From the NCBI RefSeq assembly GCF_026230195.1, contig NZ_CP036501.1:2170001-2234000 (forward strand): a stretch of DNA of 64,000 nucleotides. The letters are read 5' to 3'. The stretch's first letter is position 1, and each line of letters starts with the position of its first letter. Positions 54,825-63,800 of the stretch are shown piece by piece. The notes beneath the pieces are model-generated. The model ran no database searches, had not been told where the DNA came from, and was given only the letters and a program-made list of their open reading frames with translations. Source of the stretch: Candidatus Paraluminiphilus aquimaris (GTDB taxonomy: Bacteria; Pseudomonadota; Gammaproteobacteria; Pseudomonadales; Halieaceae). The position numbers were made by a program, and so were the translations under genes.

Positions 54825-55928
54825 ATGTGTTTTCACAAGAAGAGGCCACAATCAGCAACACGCCGGTCGCTTCGAGTGCTTGCAGCGAGTACTTTTTATG
54901 CCGTCTTCACCGTCCATGCATTAGCGAGTGCTGACCGAATCTGTCCCGCTACAACCGACGAAATATTATTGGCCCAAGACCTCGCCATCGCTGCGGGTGA
55001 CCTCAGAACCTCTCGGTTTCTCTCCAATTGCAGGCCGCAGTCCGTACACGAAGCGTGGGTACTGGTTGAAGGTGAAGGACTTGAACTGCCCGAGCAGGCA
55101 GCAGAAACACACACCATCCCAAGCGAGCCGTCACGAAGCCTCCTAAACTTCCTACGCGATAAATGGCAGGCAGCTATTTCTGGCTGGCACGAAGGTATGC
55201 CGAAGTGGTGGCATGCCCGCCTCAGCTGGATTTTCGCCATCCTTCTCTTTATTTTACCGCTCATAATTCAACCCTTCTGGCTTCGATCACACATAAAACG
55301 CGACAAAGCGCAGCGTATTCGAATTCAAGCCCAACAAATGGGGCTTCGTTTTCAACCTCAAGGCACTGCACCCGCGTTTTGTGATAACAAAAGATTCGTT
55401 CTTTTTTCCAATCCAACCCGCCTCTTTGAGGCAAAGCACTCTTGTAACGACTTCTTTTTCTCAGGTCAGTTTCCCACGATCTTCAATTACCACTTTTATC
55501 GCTATTCATTCCTATCAGACTTCTCTAGTCGCTTTGGGCAAACCGTTTACTGTTTTAAAAATCGTCGGACACGTTTCAATTATAAGATCATGCAAACGTT
55601 CGCAGCGCGGGACCTTGCGAAAGCGCAAGGCGAGTGGACTTCCTTAAAATTTCGTCTTGGCTTTGAGGCAGGTCGCGAGGATTTATCGGTAGGCGATGCA
55701 GCCTTTGATGATCTCTTTCACATAGAGGGTGATTCTGAAGTCGAACTTCGCCACCTACTAGACGGCCATGTAAGAAGGCGTCTGACGAATGAAATTGGCC
55801 CGCTATTAATCATTGAAGCCACGCCTGAAGTCACTATTTTCTATCGTTTCAGAAAGGTCGATCGTGGTGATGAATTATTGAGTAATTATCGCAAGTATCG
55901 AGATCTGCACGCGGCAATTGACCGGTGA
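54825..55928 (+). CDS. unknown membrane protein with signal-like N-terminus
   Basis: The protein is 367 aa from ATG 54825, with GAGGGGTGA upstream. A TTG-started longer frame is rejected. A basic N-terminus and hydrophobic segment (about 20-38) look like a signal or anchor, and a second segment (ARLSWIFAILLFILPLIIQP, about 130-150) is clearly transmembrane. Two Cys occur in the exported part. The C-terminal 200 residues resemble DUF3137-like proteins by pattern (FNYHFYRYS, FGQTVYCF, FDDLFHIEGDSEVELRHLL), which are of unknown function. I do not recognise the gene further. Confidence 0.75.
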   Translation: MCFHKKRPQSATRRSLRVLAASTFYAVFTVHALASADRICPATTDEILLAQDLAIAAGDLRTSRFLSNCRPQSVHEAWVLVEGEGLELPEQAAETHTIPSEPSRSLLNFLRDKWQAAISGWHEGMPKWWHARLSWIFAILLFILPLIIQPFWLRSHIKRDKAQRIRIQAQQMGLRFQPQGTAPAFCDNKRFVLFSNPTRLFEAKHSCNDFFFSGQFPTIFNYHFYRYSFLSDFSSRFGQTVYCFKNRRTRFNYKIMQTFAARDLAKAQGEWTSLKFRLGFEAGREDLSVGDAAFDDLFHIEGDSEVELRHLLDGHVRRRLTNEIGPLLIIEATPEVTIFYRFRKVDRGDELLSNYRKYRDLHAAIDR

Positions 55929-56036
55929 AATAGACCCGCTTTTGCTCCGAATGATGACCGCCTCATGCAGCCGCTCGCGCCTATGGCAAGCCTACCACTC
56001 GCGAAACGCCTCCGGTCGTAAACTTACCACCCGTGG

Positions 56037-56516
56037 TTATCGAAGTTGTAAGTAAATCAGTAGGCTAATGAACATCAAGGGAATGTAAGTTAGCACCAGT
56101 ATCACGAGAGGAAGCCAAACCGCCTTCCAAAATATCGCCCATTTTGAAGGCGCTTTATGTAACCAATGCTCCACGGGTGAGCCCCGAAAATAAAAGACTC
56201 GCACCTCGTAGCCTTTGGGGTATTCCTCCCGCATTCTGTCTTCTACCTCGTACATACTTGTCTTCCACGAGACACCATCGACACCCCATATCGAAGGGTT
56301 AAAGGCTCCGTAGAAACGAGTACCTTTGACTGAGTAAGCATACGAAACAGAGATGTAACCCCCCCCTTCTGATGCCACATAACCAACACTAGTAACTTTG
56401 CCAGTTACAACATCATCACCAAGGGTGGCAGTCCACCGTTTGGCGAGGCGGTCGTAAATCCACAGACTAATTAGGACTGCGATCGCGACTTGTATGGCAT
56501 ATATGACGTCGGTCAT
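56037..56516 (-). CDS. DUF3592-like membrane protein
   Basis: The 159 aa protein has an N-terminal hydrophobic segment (about 4-20) and a C-terminal pair (about 127-158), with a soluble loop between. The loop KVTSVGYVASEGGGYISVSYAYSVKGTRFYG and VRVFYFRGSPVEHW follow the DUF3592 pattern. Function unknown. It lies with a small membrane protein gene upstream on the same strand. Confidence 0.7.
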   Translation of the reverse strand: MTDVIYAIQVAIAVLISLWIYDRLAKRWTATLGDDVVTGKVTSVGYVASEGGGYISVSYAYSVKGTRFYGAFNPSIWGVDGVSWKTSMYEVEDRMREEYPKGYEVRVFYFRGSPVEHWLHKAPSKWAIFWKAVWLPLVILVLTYIPLMFISLLIYLQLR

Positions 56517-56607
56517 TCAATTTCGCAACGATTTAGATGACCGGCACCAGTGATTACGCAACCAGTCAAAGCAAACAGAAATATGAAAATAATGTGTCTC
56601 ATAGACG

Positions 56608-56841
56608 CTACCAATATCGCAGATTCGCTTGGCATCGGTTGTCTTTTTCCAATTCATACTGGCTGTGGCACTCAGCGACCGCCTGACCAGACGCAATACA
56701 TTCAAGTTTTCTTCGCTCTGCAGACGCTTCGCAGTTCTCCCTACTCGTTGGAAGTACAATTAACCCGGAGCCAGCAATGGCGATGATGGCAATCAAGGTC
56801 ATTAGAATAAGCACTTCTTTAAGGGTGGTTTCAGAGGTCAT
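56608..56841 (-). CDS. small membrane protein, unknown
   Basis: The 77 aa protein has a hydrophobic segment (LILMTLIAIIAIAGSGLIVLP) near residues 11-31 and three Cys in the C-terminal half (NCEAS, LECIAS, ECHSQ). It is near DUF3592 and on the same strand with a 91 bp gap. A frame on the same strand (56517-56759) overlaps it and is less protein-like. I am not sure it is expressed. Confidence 0.45.
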   Translation of the reverse strand: MTSETTLKEVLILMTLIAIIAIAGSGLIVLPTSRENCEASAERRKLECIASGQAVAECHSQYELEKDNRCQANLRYW

Positions 56842-56989
56842 ACTGGTCTCAATCCCGACTCAACCTTTACCTATCGCCACTGTCTTTGAAGTGTTTTGGA
56901 AACTTCGCGCACTCGAAAACTCATGCCCTGCTCCACCGAGTTTGGGCTTTCTGGGCGTACGGTCCGCGTACTCTTTTACAGTGATGTGG

Positions 56990-57050
56990 GGCATTTTTAC
57001 CCCCATTTTGCCCCCACTTTTTAAGGACCATATGGGGACTATAGGAAGCA
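56990..57050. other. iterated G/C-rich tracts next to the tRNA
   Basis: The plus strand has acccccatttt then gcccccacttttt. Such short tracts near tRNA 3' ends can be integrase arm sites, but no integrase is here. A short open frame (56860-57051) on the minus strand is not accepted as a gene. Confidence 0.3.
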
Positions 57051-57093
57051 TTGGGACGGTAAATCAACAGCTTAGGGGCCATCCCTAGAGAAA

Positions 57094-57170
57094 TGGCCCG
57101 CCCGGAGAGATTCGAACTCCCGACACCCAGGTTCGAAGCCTGGTGCTCTATCCAGCTGAGCTACGGGCGG
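57094..57170 (-). tRNA. tRNA-Arg (anticodon UCG)
   Basis: The 77-base sequence folds into a full cloverleaf. The acceptor arm is CCGCCCG/CGGGCGG, discriminator G, with an encoded CCA. The D arm is GCTC/GAGC, and the anticodon stem CCAGG/CCTGG has loop CTTCGAA, so the anticodon is UCG (reads CGA). The T arm is GGGAG/CTCTC around TTCGAAT. It is on the minus strand. Confidence 0.95.
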
Positions 57171-57284
57171 AGCGGCTGTCACATTCGACAGGCGGCGAAG
57201 TCTACCATGCCTTGAGCGAACTGCCAGTAGCGCATCGAACTTTAGTTAGTGGTACACTCGCGCCCGCCTTGGGGGAGGAACTAT

Positions 57285-57638
57285 ATGACTACACAACAAC
57301 GCTATGTTTCAGCCACGCTCACGGCCGACCAAAACAAAGCAGCCATAGAAGCTCATTTACATGAGGTTTTAGAGTGCTCCCTTACCCCTATGGAACCCGG
57401 TCAAGCAAAAGTTTACATGGAACACACGGCTGTTCGCATGGCGGAAGAAGCTGGCGCCGGCGTGACGACATTCCAGATGGTAGAGGTCAAGCACGCGAGT
57501 ACAGCCTATATGATTAGGCTCGCGGTACTCAGTAACGGACACGCGATAGGTCTCGATCTTATGGATCTGGAGAACGGGCAGTTCTTCATCCCCGAGGTGT
57601 GTCCCGTTATCCCGCTTGAGACACCCACCGTAAATTGA
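57285..57638 (+). CDS. hypothetical protein translated with the efflux gene
   Basis: The protein is 117 aa from ATG 57285, which has a strong GGGGGAGGA site. A longer frame is rejected. No signal or transmembrane part is seen. Residues 40-95 have mixed helix/strand character (TAVRMAEEAGAGVTTFQMVEVKHAS). I do not recognise it. Its TGA overlaps the TTG start of the next gene (TTGA), so it is probably translated with the Bcr/CflA efflux protein and could affect its use. Confidence 0.7.
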   Translation: MTTQQRYVSATLTADQNKAAIEAHLHEVLECSLTPMEPGQAKVYMEHTAVRMAEEAGAGVTTFQMVEVKHASTAYMIRLAVLSNGHAIGLDLMDLENGQFFIPEVCPVIPLETPTVN

Positions 57639-58852
57639 GTAAGCCTAAACGCGGACTCGATCAACGCGAACTGCTAATCCTCGCAACTATTACAGGGCTT
57701 CTTGCCCTCATTCCTGTCTCCACCGACTTGTACCTTCCCGCTATAACGGCCATGTCTAGCGCGCTCGTAGCCACGGTGTCCGAAGGGCAATTGACCTTGT
57801 CGCTCTTCATGATCGGCGTTGCCCTCGGTCAACTCTTCTTTGGTCCCTTGTCCGACAGTTTTGGCCGCGTACCCGTCGTGCGTGCGGGATGTTTTGTCTT
57901 TATTGCTTTTTCGCTTTTGAACTCGCTCGCCTGGAGCATCGAATCAATGTGGGTGGGTCGGATCTTTCAAGGTGCGGCAGCAGCAAGCGGTGCTGTCATT
58001 GCACGCGCGATGATTCGGGATCTTTATGAAGGAGACCGAGCCGCCCAGATCATGGCCTTAACAAGTGCCTCGATGGCTTGTATACCGCTATTTGCACCCA
58101 CGATTGGCGCCCTGATAGCGGTAGAATTGGGTTGGCGATTTACGTTTGTCGCTCAGGCCATTTTCGCCACAGCCGTTTTGCTTGGTCTCGCGACTTTCCA
58201 AGAAACAGCGAAAATATCGAATAGCGATACACGGCAAAAACTGAAGTTGAAGGATGTGTTCAACTCATTCAAAGATTGCTTATCAAATCCGTCATTCATT
58301 GGATATCAGCTGAGCGGCACGTTTTCGTTTTGCGGCGTCTTTGTGTACATCTCGACCGTTGCGTTTTTTCTACGCGATGTATTTGCCGTATCTACCGAGT
58401 ACTTTGGGGTCGTCTTTGCCATGACCGCAGCGGGATTTATTATTGGCAGCCTCTCGAGTTCGCGCTTGGTCCTTAAGTGGGGACAAGATCGCACACTGCG
58501 CCGAGGTGCTTTTACTTGCGCAACATCGACGACGTTGGCGCTCACCTCTCTGACCCTGTCAGGTTCAGAGCCCCTCCTCCTGGCAGTTATATCCACGCTC
58601 TTTTTCTTTGGAGTCGGACTCATCGCACCCAATGCCTCGATGGGTGCCGTCTCGCTTTACCCCCACAAGGCCGGTGCCGCGTCAGCGGTCTATGGAAGTA
58701 TTCATTCTGTAGCCTCGGCCGCCGTAGGCGCACTCGCTGGCGCCACCTACAGTGGCCGAATGCTCGAGCCTATTGCAATTATGTTCTGTTGCTCACTCGG
58801 CGCGCTAATAGGCATCTTTGTACTTGGGCGTTATGAACAAAAACCCGTCTAA
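57635..58852 (+). CDS. Bcr/CflA family drug efflux transporter (MFS)
   Basis: The 405 aa protein has 12 hydrophobic segments. STDLYLPAITAMSSAL at the start of the first helix, and GQLFFGPLSDSFGRVPVVRAG (MFS motif A) near residue 75, mark the Bcr/CflA group of H+-driven drug exporters. The start is TTG 57635, overlapping the stop of the small upstream gene. It should export a hydrophobic or antibiotic-like compound. No regulator is adjacent. Confidence 0.9.
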   Translation: MSKPKRGLDQRELLILATITGLLALIPVSTDLYLPAITAMSSALVATVSEGQLTLSLFMIGVALGQLFFGPLSDSFGRVPVVRAGCFVFIAFSLLNSLAWSIESMWVGRIFQGAAAASGAVIARAMIRDLYEGDRAAQIMALTSASMACIPLFAPTIGALIAVELGWRFTFVAQAIFATAVLLGLATFQETAKISNSDTRQKLKLKDVFNSFKDCLSNPSFIGYQLSGTFSFCGVFVYISTVAFFLRDVFAVSTEYFGVVFAMTAAGFIIGSLSSSRLVLKWGQDRTLRRGAFTCATSTTLALTSLTLSGSEPLLLAVISTLFFFGVGLIAPNASMGAVSLYPHKAGAASAVYGSIHSVASAAVGALAGATYSGRMLEPIAIMFCCSLGALIGIFVLGRYEQKPV

Positions 58853-58936
58853 AACATCAAAGTAAACCCACTGGGGTAGTTAGCAGCTCAGGAAACTACT
58901 GATACGATTCTTTTTGAATTCGTTGGGGGCATTGCG

Positions 58937-60283
58937 ATGCACGAACTCACCAAAGACATGGAAGTACTTCAGCAGGCGATTGTTCGATACAGCGTCGAGC
59001 GCGTGCGGATGGATCCGCCTGAATTAGACTCGCCGAGAGACGCTGCAGAGTTGTCGGCCATGGCAGGCCAAACCATTACTGAAAAAGGATTGGGTGGATT
59101 AGAAGCGTTGCGCCTGTTCACCGATGTTTTAGCGCCGGCATGTATCTCAACGGACCACCCAAAATTTCTCGCTTTTGTACCGGCAGCCCCGACAGAAGCG
59201 GCGACCTTGTTTGATTTAATTGTAGGAGCCTCCAGCATTTGTGGTACGACCTGGCTAGAAAGTGCCGGTGCCACCTACGCTGAGAATCAGGCGCTAAAGT
59301 GGATTGCAGATCTTGCTGGATTTGGTCCCGAGTCCGGCGGCACATTTGTAAGCGGTGGTACGGCGGGCAACCTATCGGCGTTAGTAACCGCTCGACATAA
59401 ATGGCGACGAGGAAATGAGGGCCGAAATGCATTGCGTGGCCTCGTCATCTCCTCGAAAGGCGCGCATGCCTCGATCAAGCAAGCTACCTATGTCATGGAT
59501 GCTGACCTGCTCGAAGTGGGCGGAGACCAACTGACTGGAGATCACGTAACAGAGACCATCGAGAGTCTGAGTCCACTCGACAGAGAGCGCCTCGTTGCCG
59601 TCGCGTGCACAGCGGGCACGACCAATCTTGGGATCATTGACGATTTATCAGGTATTGGCCAAGCCGCTAAACACTATGACATTTGGATGCACGTCGATGG
59701 CGCCTACGGCGCTGCGGGTCTCGCAGCACCCAGTGTCCGGGATCAATTTAACGGTATGGAGTTGGCTGACAGCTTCATCGTTGATCCTCATAAATGGTTG
59801 TTCGCGCCCTTTGATTGCTGTGCGCTCATTTACCAATCGCCCGCCCTCGCGCGCGAGGCGCACCAACAACAGGGCGCCTACCTTGAAGTGGTCTACGACG
59901 GCGTCTGGAACTCCTCCGACTACGCCCATCACTTGTCTCGACGGGCGCGCGGGCTGCCGCTGTGGTTTAGTCTTGCGACACACGGGACACACGCCTACAC
60001 CGATGCGGTAGAGCAGACGCTGCTCGTCGCAAGAGAGGCCGCCACACGCATTAGTAATCATCCACATTTAGAGCTGGTAGTAGACCAAAGCTTATCAATT
60101 TGCGTGTTTCGCCGTATCGGTTGGGAACCCACTGATTACAAGCAATGGAGTGATGACCAGCTTGAGCGAGGCGAATCGTTTGTCACGCCAACAAAGCACA
60201 AAGGTGAAACCGTTTTACGATTTTGCATTGTGAACCCAAGAACAACTGTCGCCCATATTGAGGAAATTTTAGCGACCCTGTAG
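58937..60283 (+). CDS. pyridoxal-dependent decarboxylase (group II)
   Basis: The 448 aa PLP enzyme belongs to the family of glutamate, aromatic amino acid and diaminobutyrate decarboxylases. SGGTAGNLSALVTAR is near 139-153, His177 stacks on PLP (KGAHAS), and Asp254 sits in HVDGAYGAA. The PLP lysine is Lys286 in VDPHKWLFAP. The C-terminal RFCIVNPRTTVAHIEEIL matches the family. The substrate amino acid is not clear. It might be tyrosine, DOPA or an aspartate analogue. It has a GGGGG ribosome site, and the WYL regulator gene starts nine bases after its stop. Confidence 0.9.
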   Translation: MHELTKDMEVLQQAIVRYSVERVRMDPPELDSPRDAAELSAMAGQTITEKGLGGLEALRLFTDVLAPACISTDHPKFLAFVPAAPTEAATLFDLIVGASSICGTTWLESAGATYAENQALKWIADLAGFGPESGGTFVSGGTAGNLSALVTARHKWRRGNEGRNALRGLVISSKGAHASIKQATYVMDADLLEVGGDQLTGDHVTETIESLSPLDRERLVAVACTAGTTNLGIIDDLSGIGQAAKHYDIWMHVDGAYGAAGLAAPSVRDQFNGMELADSFIVDPHKWLFAPFDCCALIYQSPALAREAHQQQGAYLEVVYDGVWNSSDYAHHLSRRARGLPLWFSLATHGTHAYTDAVEQTLLVAREAATRISNHPHLELVVDQSLSICVFRRIGWEPTDYKQWSDDQLERGESFVTPTKHKGETVLRFCIVNPRTTVAHIEEILATL

Positions 60284-60292
60284 CGTTGTGCT

Positions 60293-61168
60293 ATGACTGA
60301 CATACCGCGCCCGCAACTCACCAATCCGCGTTGGGAACAACTCCTCCGATATCGATACATCGAGCTCATTGCTCTATGGGAGGGCCGACTCACAACGCGT
60401 CAACTTTGCTACACCTTTGGCATTGGTCGCCAGCAGGCGAACAAAGACCTCACAAGTTACCGCCGAGGCCTCAGTAGTGGCGATTTACTCTACGACGCGG
60501 TGGCTAAACACTATTATCCGTCGGACCAATTTGCGCCCACGCTTACTCAAGGGCTGGCGTCTGAGTATTTGCAAATGGCCGCGCAACAGAGCGACGTCCA
60601 GCAGATACTCGGCGATCTTCCCGTCGCCAGTGCAAAGGTGGAGGTCATCGCCGCGCCGCTTCGCGAGGTGCCCGCCAGCCTTCTTCGGCCGATTATCCGG
60701 GCCATGTCAGAGTCCCGACGCATCGATGTTGACTACGTTTCGCTGAATAACCCCGATAGAGAAGGCCGAATCATCGTACCCCACACCCTAGTTTGGACGG
60801 GATATCGGTGGCATGTACGTGCTTGGTGCGAGAAAAATCAAGATTTTAGGGATTTCGTTCTCAGTCGATTTAGAGGTGATGCCGACCTCATGGACCAAAG
60901 CGATTATGGGGAATCTGACGATCAGGATTGGCAAACCCGAATTACGCTTGAGATCAGACCGGACAATCGGCTTAGTTCGGACCAACAAGAAGTCATAGCA
61001 CATGACTACGGCATGCGCTCTGGGCAACTCAGCCTGCGGGTGCGTGCAAAACTCGCCCCGTATTTACTGCAACTACTCAACCTCAATGTTGGCAAGCAAC
61101 TCGACGATCCGCGCGCGCAGCAAATCGTACTGGCAAACCATGAAGACATTAGTCGATGGCTGATCTGA
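60293..61168 (+). CDS. WYL-domain transcriptional regulator
   Basis: The 291 aa protein has an N-terminal winged helix (about 15-60, TRQLCYTFGIGRQQANKDLTSY), then a WYL-type domain (about 130-205) with RIIVPHTLVWTGYRWHVRAW and FRDFVLSRFRG. The usual W-Y-L triad is altered (YRWHV), as in some members. A C-terminal WCX-like domain (about 215-291) follows. This layout matches the BrxR/CapW group of phage-defence regulators, but no BREX, CBASS or nuclease genes lie nearby. It lies nine bases after the decarboxylase gene, so it may be a local regulator. Confidence 0.85.
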   Translation: MTDIPRPQLTNPRWEQLLRYRYIELIALWEGRLTTRQLCYTFGIGRQQANKDLTSYRRGLSSGDLLYDAVAKHYYPSDQFAPTLTQGLASEYLQMAAQQSDVQQILGDLPVASAKVEVIAAPLREVPASLLRPIIRAMSESRRIDVDYVSLNNPDREGRIIVPHTLVWTGYRWHVRAWCEKNQDFRDFVLSRFRGDADLMDQSDYGESDDQDWQTRITLEIRPDNRLSSDQQEVIAHDYGMRSGQLSLRVRAKLAPYLLQLLNLNVGKQLDDPRAQQIVLANHEDISRWLI

Positions 61169-61263
61169 ACCAACCGCCTGAGCATACTGTACTGTGAACT
61201 AGCTCACGCCTCGCAACACCTATCGTTTGCTCAATACGCTAACTTGCTAAGATTGCGGCGGTT

Positions 61264-61572
61264 ATGAAGGAAAGTAGTCAAGAAATGAATGCAGTCGAAG
61301 ACATGCAACCAAAGAATGTGGGCGGCGTTGTTGAACGACGCATGCGCATGCCCCCTATTCCCGACGACTTCTCCAGCCTGATTACCCACGAGCAGCGCAT
61401 TGCGCTGAACCAAAAGCAGCAGTTTGGCTGGTTTGTGAAATTCGTTCGCCGACCACTGTTTCAACCCATGGAGGTTGTACTGTCTAACCCGGACGGCAGT
61501 GAGTTCCTGCTTCTTGAGACAGATGGCATTACACGCCCATTCTTCAACGTGCGCACCGACGACTTAAGGTAA
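61264..61572 (+). CDS. conserved hypothetical protein, basic
   Basis: The protein is 102 aa. N-terminal residues are acidic, and a middle stretch (MRMPPIPDDFSSLITHEQRIALNQKQQFGWFVKFVRRPLF) is rich in aromatic and basic residues. No signal or membrane segment is seen. The ATG lies in TTATGAAGG, with a weak ribosome site. I do not recognise it. It ends eight bases before the convergent ppk1. Confidence 0.65.
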   Translation: MKESSQEMNAVEDMQPKNVGGVVERRMRMPPIPDDFSSLITHEQRIALNQKQQFGWFVKFVRRPLFQPMEVVLSNPDGSEFLLLETDGITRPFFNVRTDDLR

Positions 61573-61580
61573 CGAAACGG

Positions 61581-63725
61581 CTACTTTTTGTGCCCTTTTT
61601 TGCGTCGAACTGAGGGCTTACGAATATCCGACTGCGGCATTCTTGGAAGCTTACCGGTCTCGATGTATCGATGTATCGTTTCTTGCGATCTGACAGACGT
61701 AGCCTTCCCCGCTGACGACACCATCTTATTCGCTTGACCTGAATCAATGACCCGCGCTTTGACGTTGTCATTCCATTGTTGGTCAAGGATGTCTTGAAGC
61801 ATACGCTGTGCGGCGGGGTCATGGATGGGACACAGCACCTCGACGCGATAATCAATGTTACGCGTCATAAGATCTGCCGACCCCATAAGGTATTTGGGAT
61901 TACCGCGATTGTAGGCAACGTACACTCTCGGGTGTTCAAGGTAACGATCGATGATGCTAATAGCGCGGATGTTCTCTGAAATCCCAGCAAGCCCTGGTAG
62001 CAGTGAACACATACCCCTGATAATGAGCTTAATTTCAACGCCTGCTTGGCTGGCCTCATATAATTTGAGTGTCAGCTGACGATCCACGAGATTATTACAC
62101 TTGAGAAAAAGCTGGGCCCGGAAGCCATTGCGTGCATTCTCTATTTCCGCCTCTATGAGCGCTATCAGGCCCTCGCGCGTGGTGTGTGGAGACACCAACA
62201 ATTCTTGATAGTCAGGCCGCCGGTAATTGTATTTCAAGAAATCAAACACCTGACTGATATCTTCTCCAATGACCGGGTCTGCAGTCAGAAGCGTGAAGTC
62301 TGTATAAAGCCGAGCGGTTTTTTCATTAAAATTACCCGTACCAATATGGCTATAGCGGACGACGTGCCCTAGCTCCATCCGTTCTATTAGAAACAGTTTG
62401 CTGTGGACTTTTAAGCCCGGGATACCAAAGATCACTTCGATCCCCGCTTCAGTCAGCCGCTCAGACCAGGCAATATTTGCTTGCTCGTCAAAACGCGCCG
62501 CTAGTTCCACCACGACTCGAACCCGTTTTCCGTTGTACTGCGCGTTGATCAAGGCATCAACAATCTGTGAATTGCTCGCGACCCGATAAAGGCAGATCCG
62601 GATAGAGCTGACGGAGGGATCAATGGCAGCCGTTTTCAGCACATCCACCACGTAGTCAAACGGGTGATAGGGGTAGTAGAGAAGGTAATCTCTCTCCCTC
62701 AATTCATTGAATATATTACTGCTTGTGTCGAGCTCAGGAATGCGCGCCGGCACAAAGGGTTTAAACTCAAGATACTTCGGGCCCGCGTTGGGAAACCCAA
62801 TGTAATCCTTGGAATTGTGATATCGACCGCCAGGAATCAGACTGTCGTAGCGCCCAAAGCCGAGGCGTTTTCGTAGGTGCTCAAGGAGGGGTTCTGGCAT
62901 CGCGCTGTCGTAGACAAAACGGACTGCATCGGCCTTTCGGCGCTGCTTCAAGCTGGTCGCCATTTTCTCAATAAGGCTCTCGTTGATCGAGGCCTCAATT
63001 TCAATTTCAGCATCACGCGAGAATTTAAAACAATAGGCGTCCGCTGACTGAATATCGAATACGCCACGAAATACACGCACAAGACAAGCGCGGATAATAT
63101 CTTCCAGCAAGATATAGACTTTACCCTTACGGTCCTTCCCACGCGGAATGGCTACAAAACGTCCCAACACATCGGACGGGACTTCCATAACCGCATACTG
63201 CACACCTTGGTCAGTCAGCATATCGACAGCGAGATACAATGATTCGTCCGCAAGCGCTGGAATCGCAAGCTCGTCACTTAACAATATGGGCTCAAGCGTT
63301 GGGAGCACTTTGTCAGCGAAGTAGCCCTCTACAAACTGGAGCTGCGACCGAGTTAGAGCCTTCTCATCAGTGATGTAAATATGGCGTCGTCGAAGTTCTG
63401 CCATTACGCCCACCTGAATCCGATCGAATTCGCGTTGCAATTCGCCAATGCGCTGTTGGATGGTCGCTAAAAGCTCTTTCGCTCGCTGACGCTTCCCACC
63501 TGTGGAGACCACAATAAGTCGACGAATTTCCGCGACTCGCACCCGAAAAAACTCATCCAAATTACTGGAGAAAATGCCCAGATAACGTAGTCGCTGGATC
63601 ACCGGCACCTCCACGTTTTCTGCTTCTTGAAGCACTCTGGCATTAAACGAGAGCCAACTGAGTTCTCGAGGCATGAATAATCTCTCGTCGAGATCAGCTA
63701 ACCGCCCGTCTATTGGATCAATCAT
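61581..63725 (-). CDS. ppk1: polyphosphate kinase
   Basis: The 714 aa PPK1 enzyme makes long polyphosphate from ATP reversibly. The N-terminal FMPRELSWLSFNARVLQEAEN, the head domain and the C1/C2 domains are all present. YSHIGTGNFNEKTARLYTDF carries the phospho-accepting His, and GSADLMTRNIDYRVEV the second conserved site. The C-terminal tail (about 670-714) is rich in Lys and Arg. Length is near the usual 690. No adjacent ppx gene and no Pho box are seen. It lies convergent with an unknown gene and about 75 bp from the alpha/beta hydrolase fragment. Confidence 0.96.
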   Translation of the reverse strand: MIDPIDGRLADLDERLFMPRELSWLSFNARVLQEAENVEVPVIQRLRYLGIFSSNLDEFFRVRVAEIRRLIVVSTGGKRQRAKELLATIQQRIGELQREFDRIQVGVMAELRRRHIYITDEKALTRSQLQFVEGYFADKVLPTLEPILLSDELAIPALADESLYLAVDMLTDQGVQYAVMEVPSDVLGRFVAIPRGKDRKGKVYILLEDIIRACLVRVFRGVFDIQSADAYCFKFSRDAEIEIEASINESLIEKMATSLKQRRKADAVRFVYDSAMPEPLLEHLRKRLGFGRYDSLIPGGRYHNSKDYIGFPNAGPKYLEFKPFVPARIPELDTSSNIFNELRERDYLLYYPYHPFDYVVDVLKTAAIDPSVSSIRICLYRVASNSQIVDALINAQYNGKRVRVVVELAARFDEQANIAWSERLTEAGIEVIFGIPGLKVHSKLFLIERMELGHVVRYSHIGTGNFNEKTARLYTDFTLLTADPVIGEDISQVFDFLKYNYRRPDYQELLVSPHTTREGLIALIEAEIENARNGFRAQLFLKCNNLVDRQLTLKLYEASQAGVEIKLIIRGMCSLLPGLAGISENIRAISIIDRYLEHPRVYVAYNRGNPKYLMGSADLMTRNIDYRVEVLCPIHDPAAQRMLQDILDQQWNDNVKARVIDSGQANKMVSSAGKATSVRSQETIHRYIETGKLPRMPQSDIRKPSVRRKKGHKK

Positions 63726-63800
63726 GGCAATGCTCGCTCATGAGATTTCTCGTACTCCGTCTCAAACTGCACGAATTTAGCGGATCAATATGACACATCG

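Noticed and set aside
56860-57093. Integrase remnant or attachment site at tRNA-Arg
   Set aside because: The open frame at 56860-57051 has no recombinase motif, and I find no second copy of the tRNA 3' end in the window. Only the short G/C-rich tracts remain as a weak hint.
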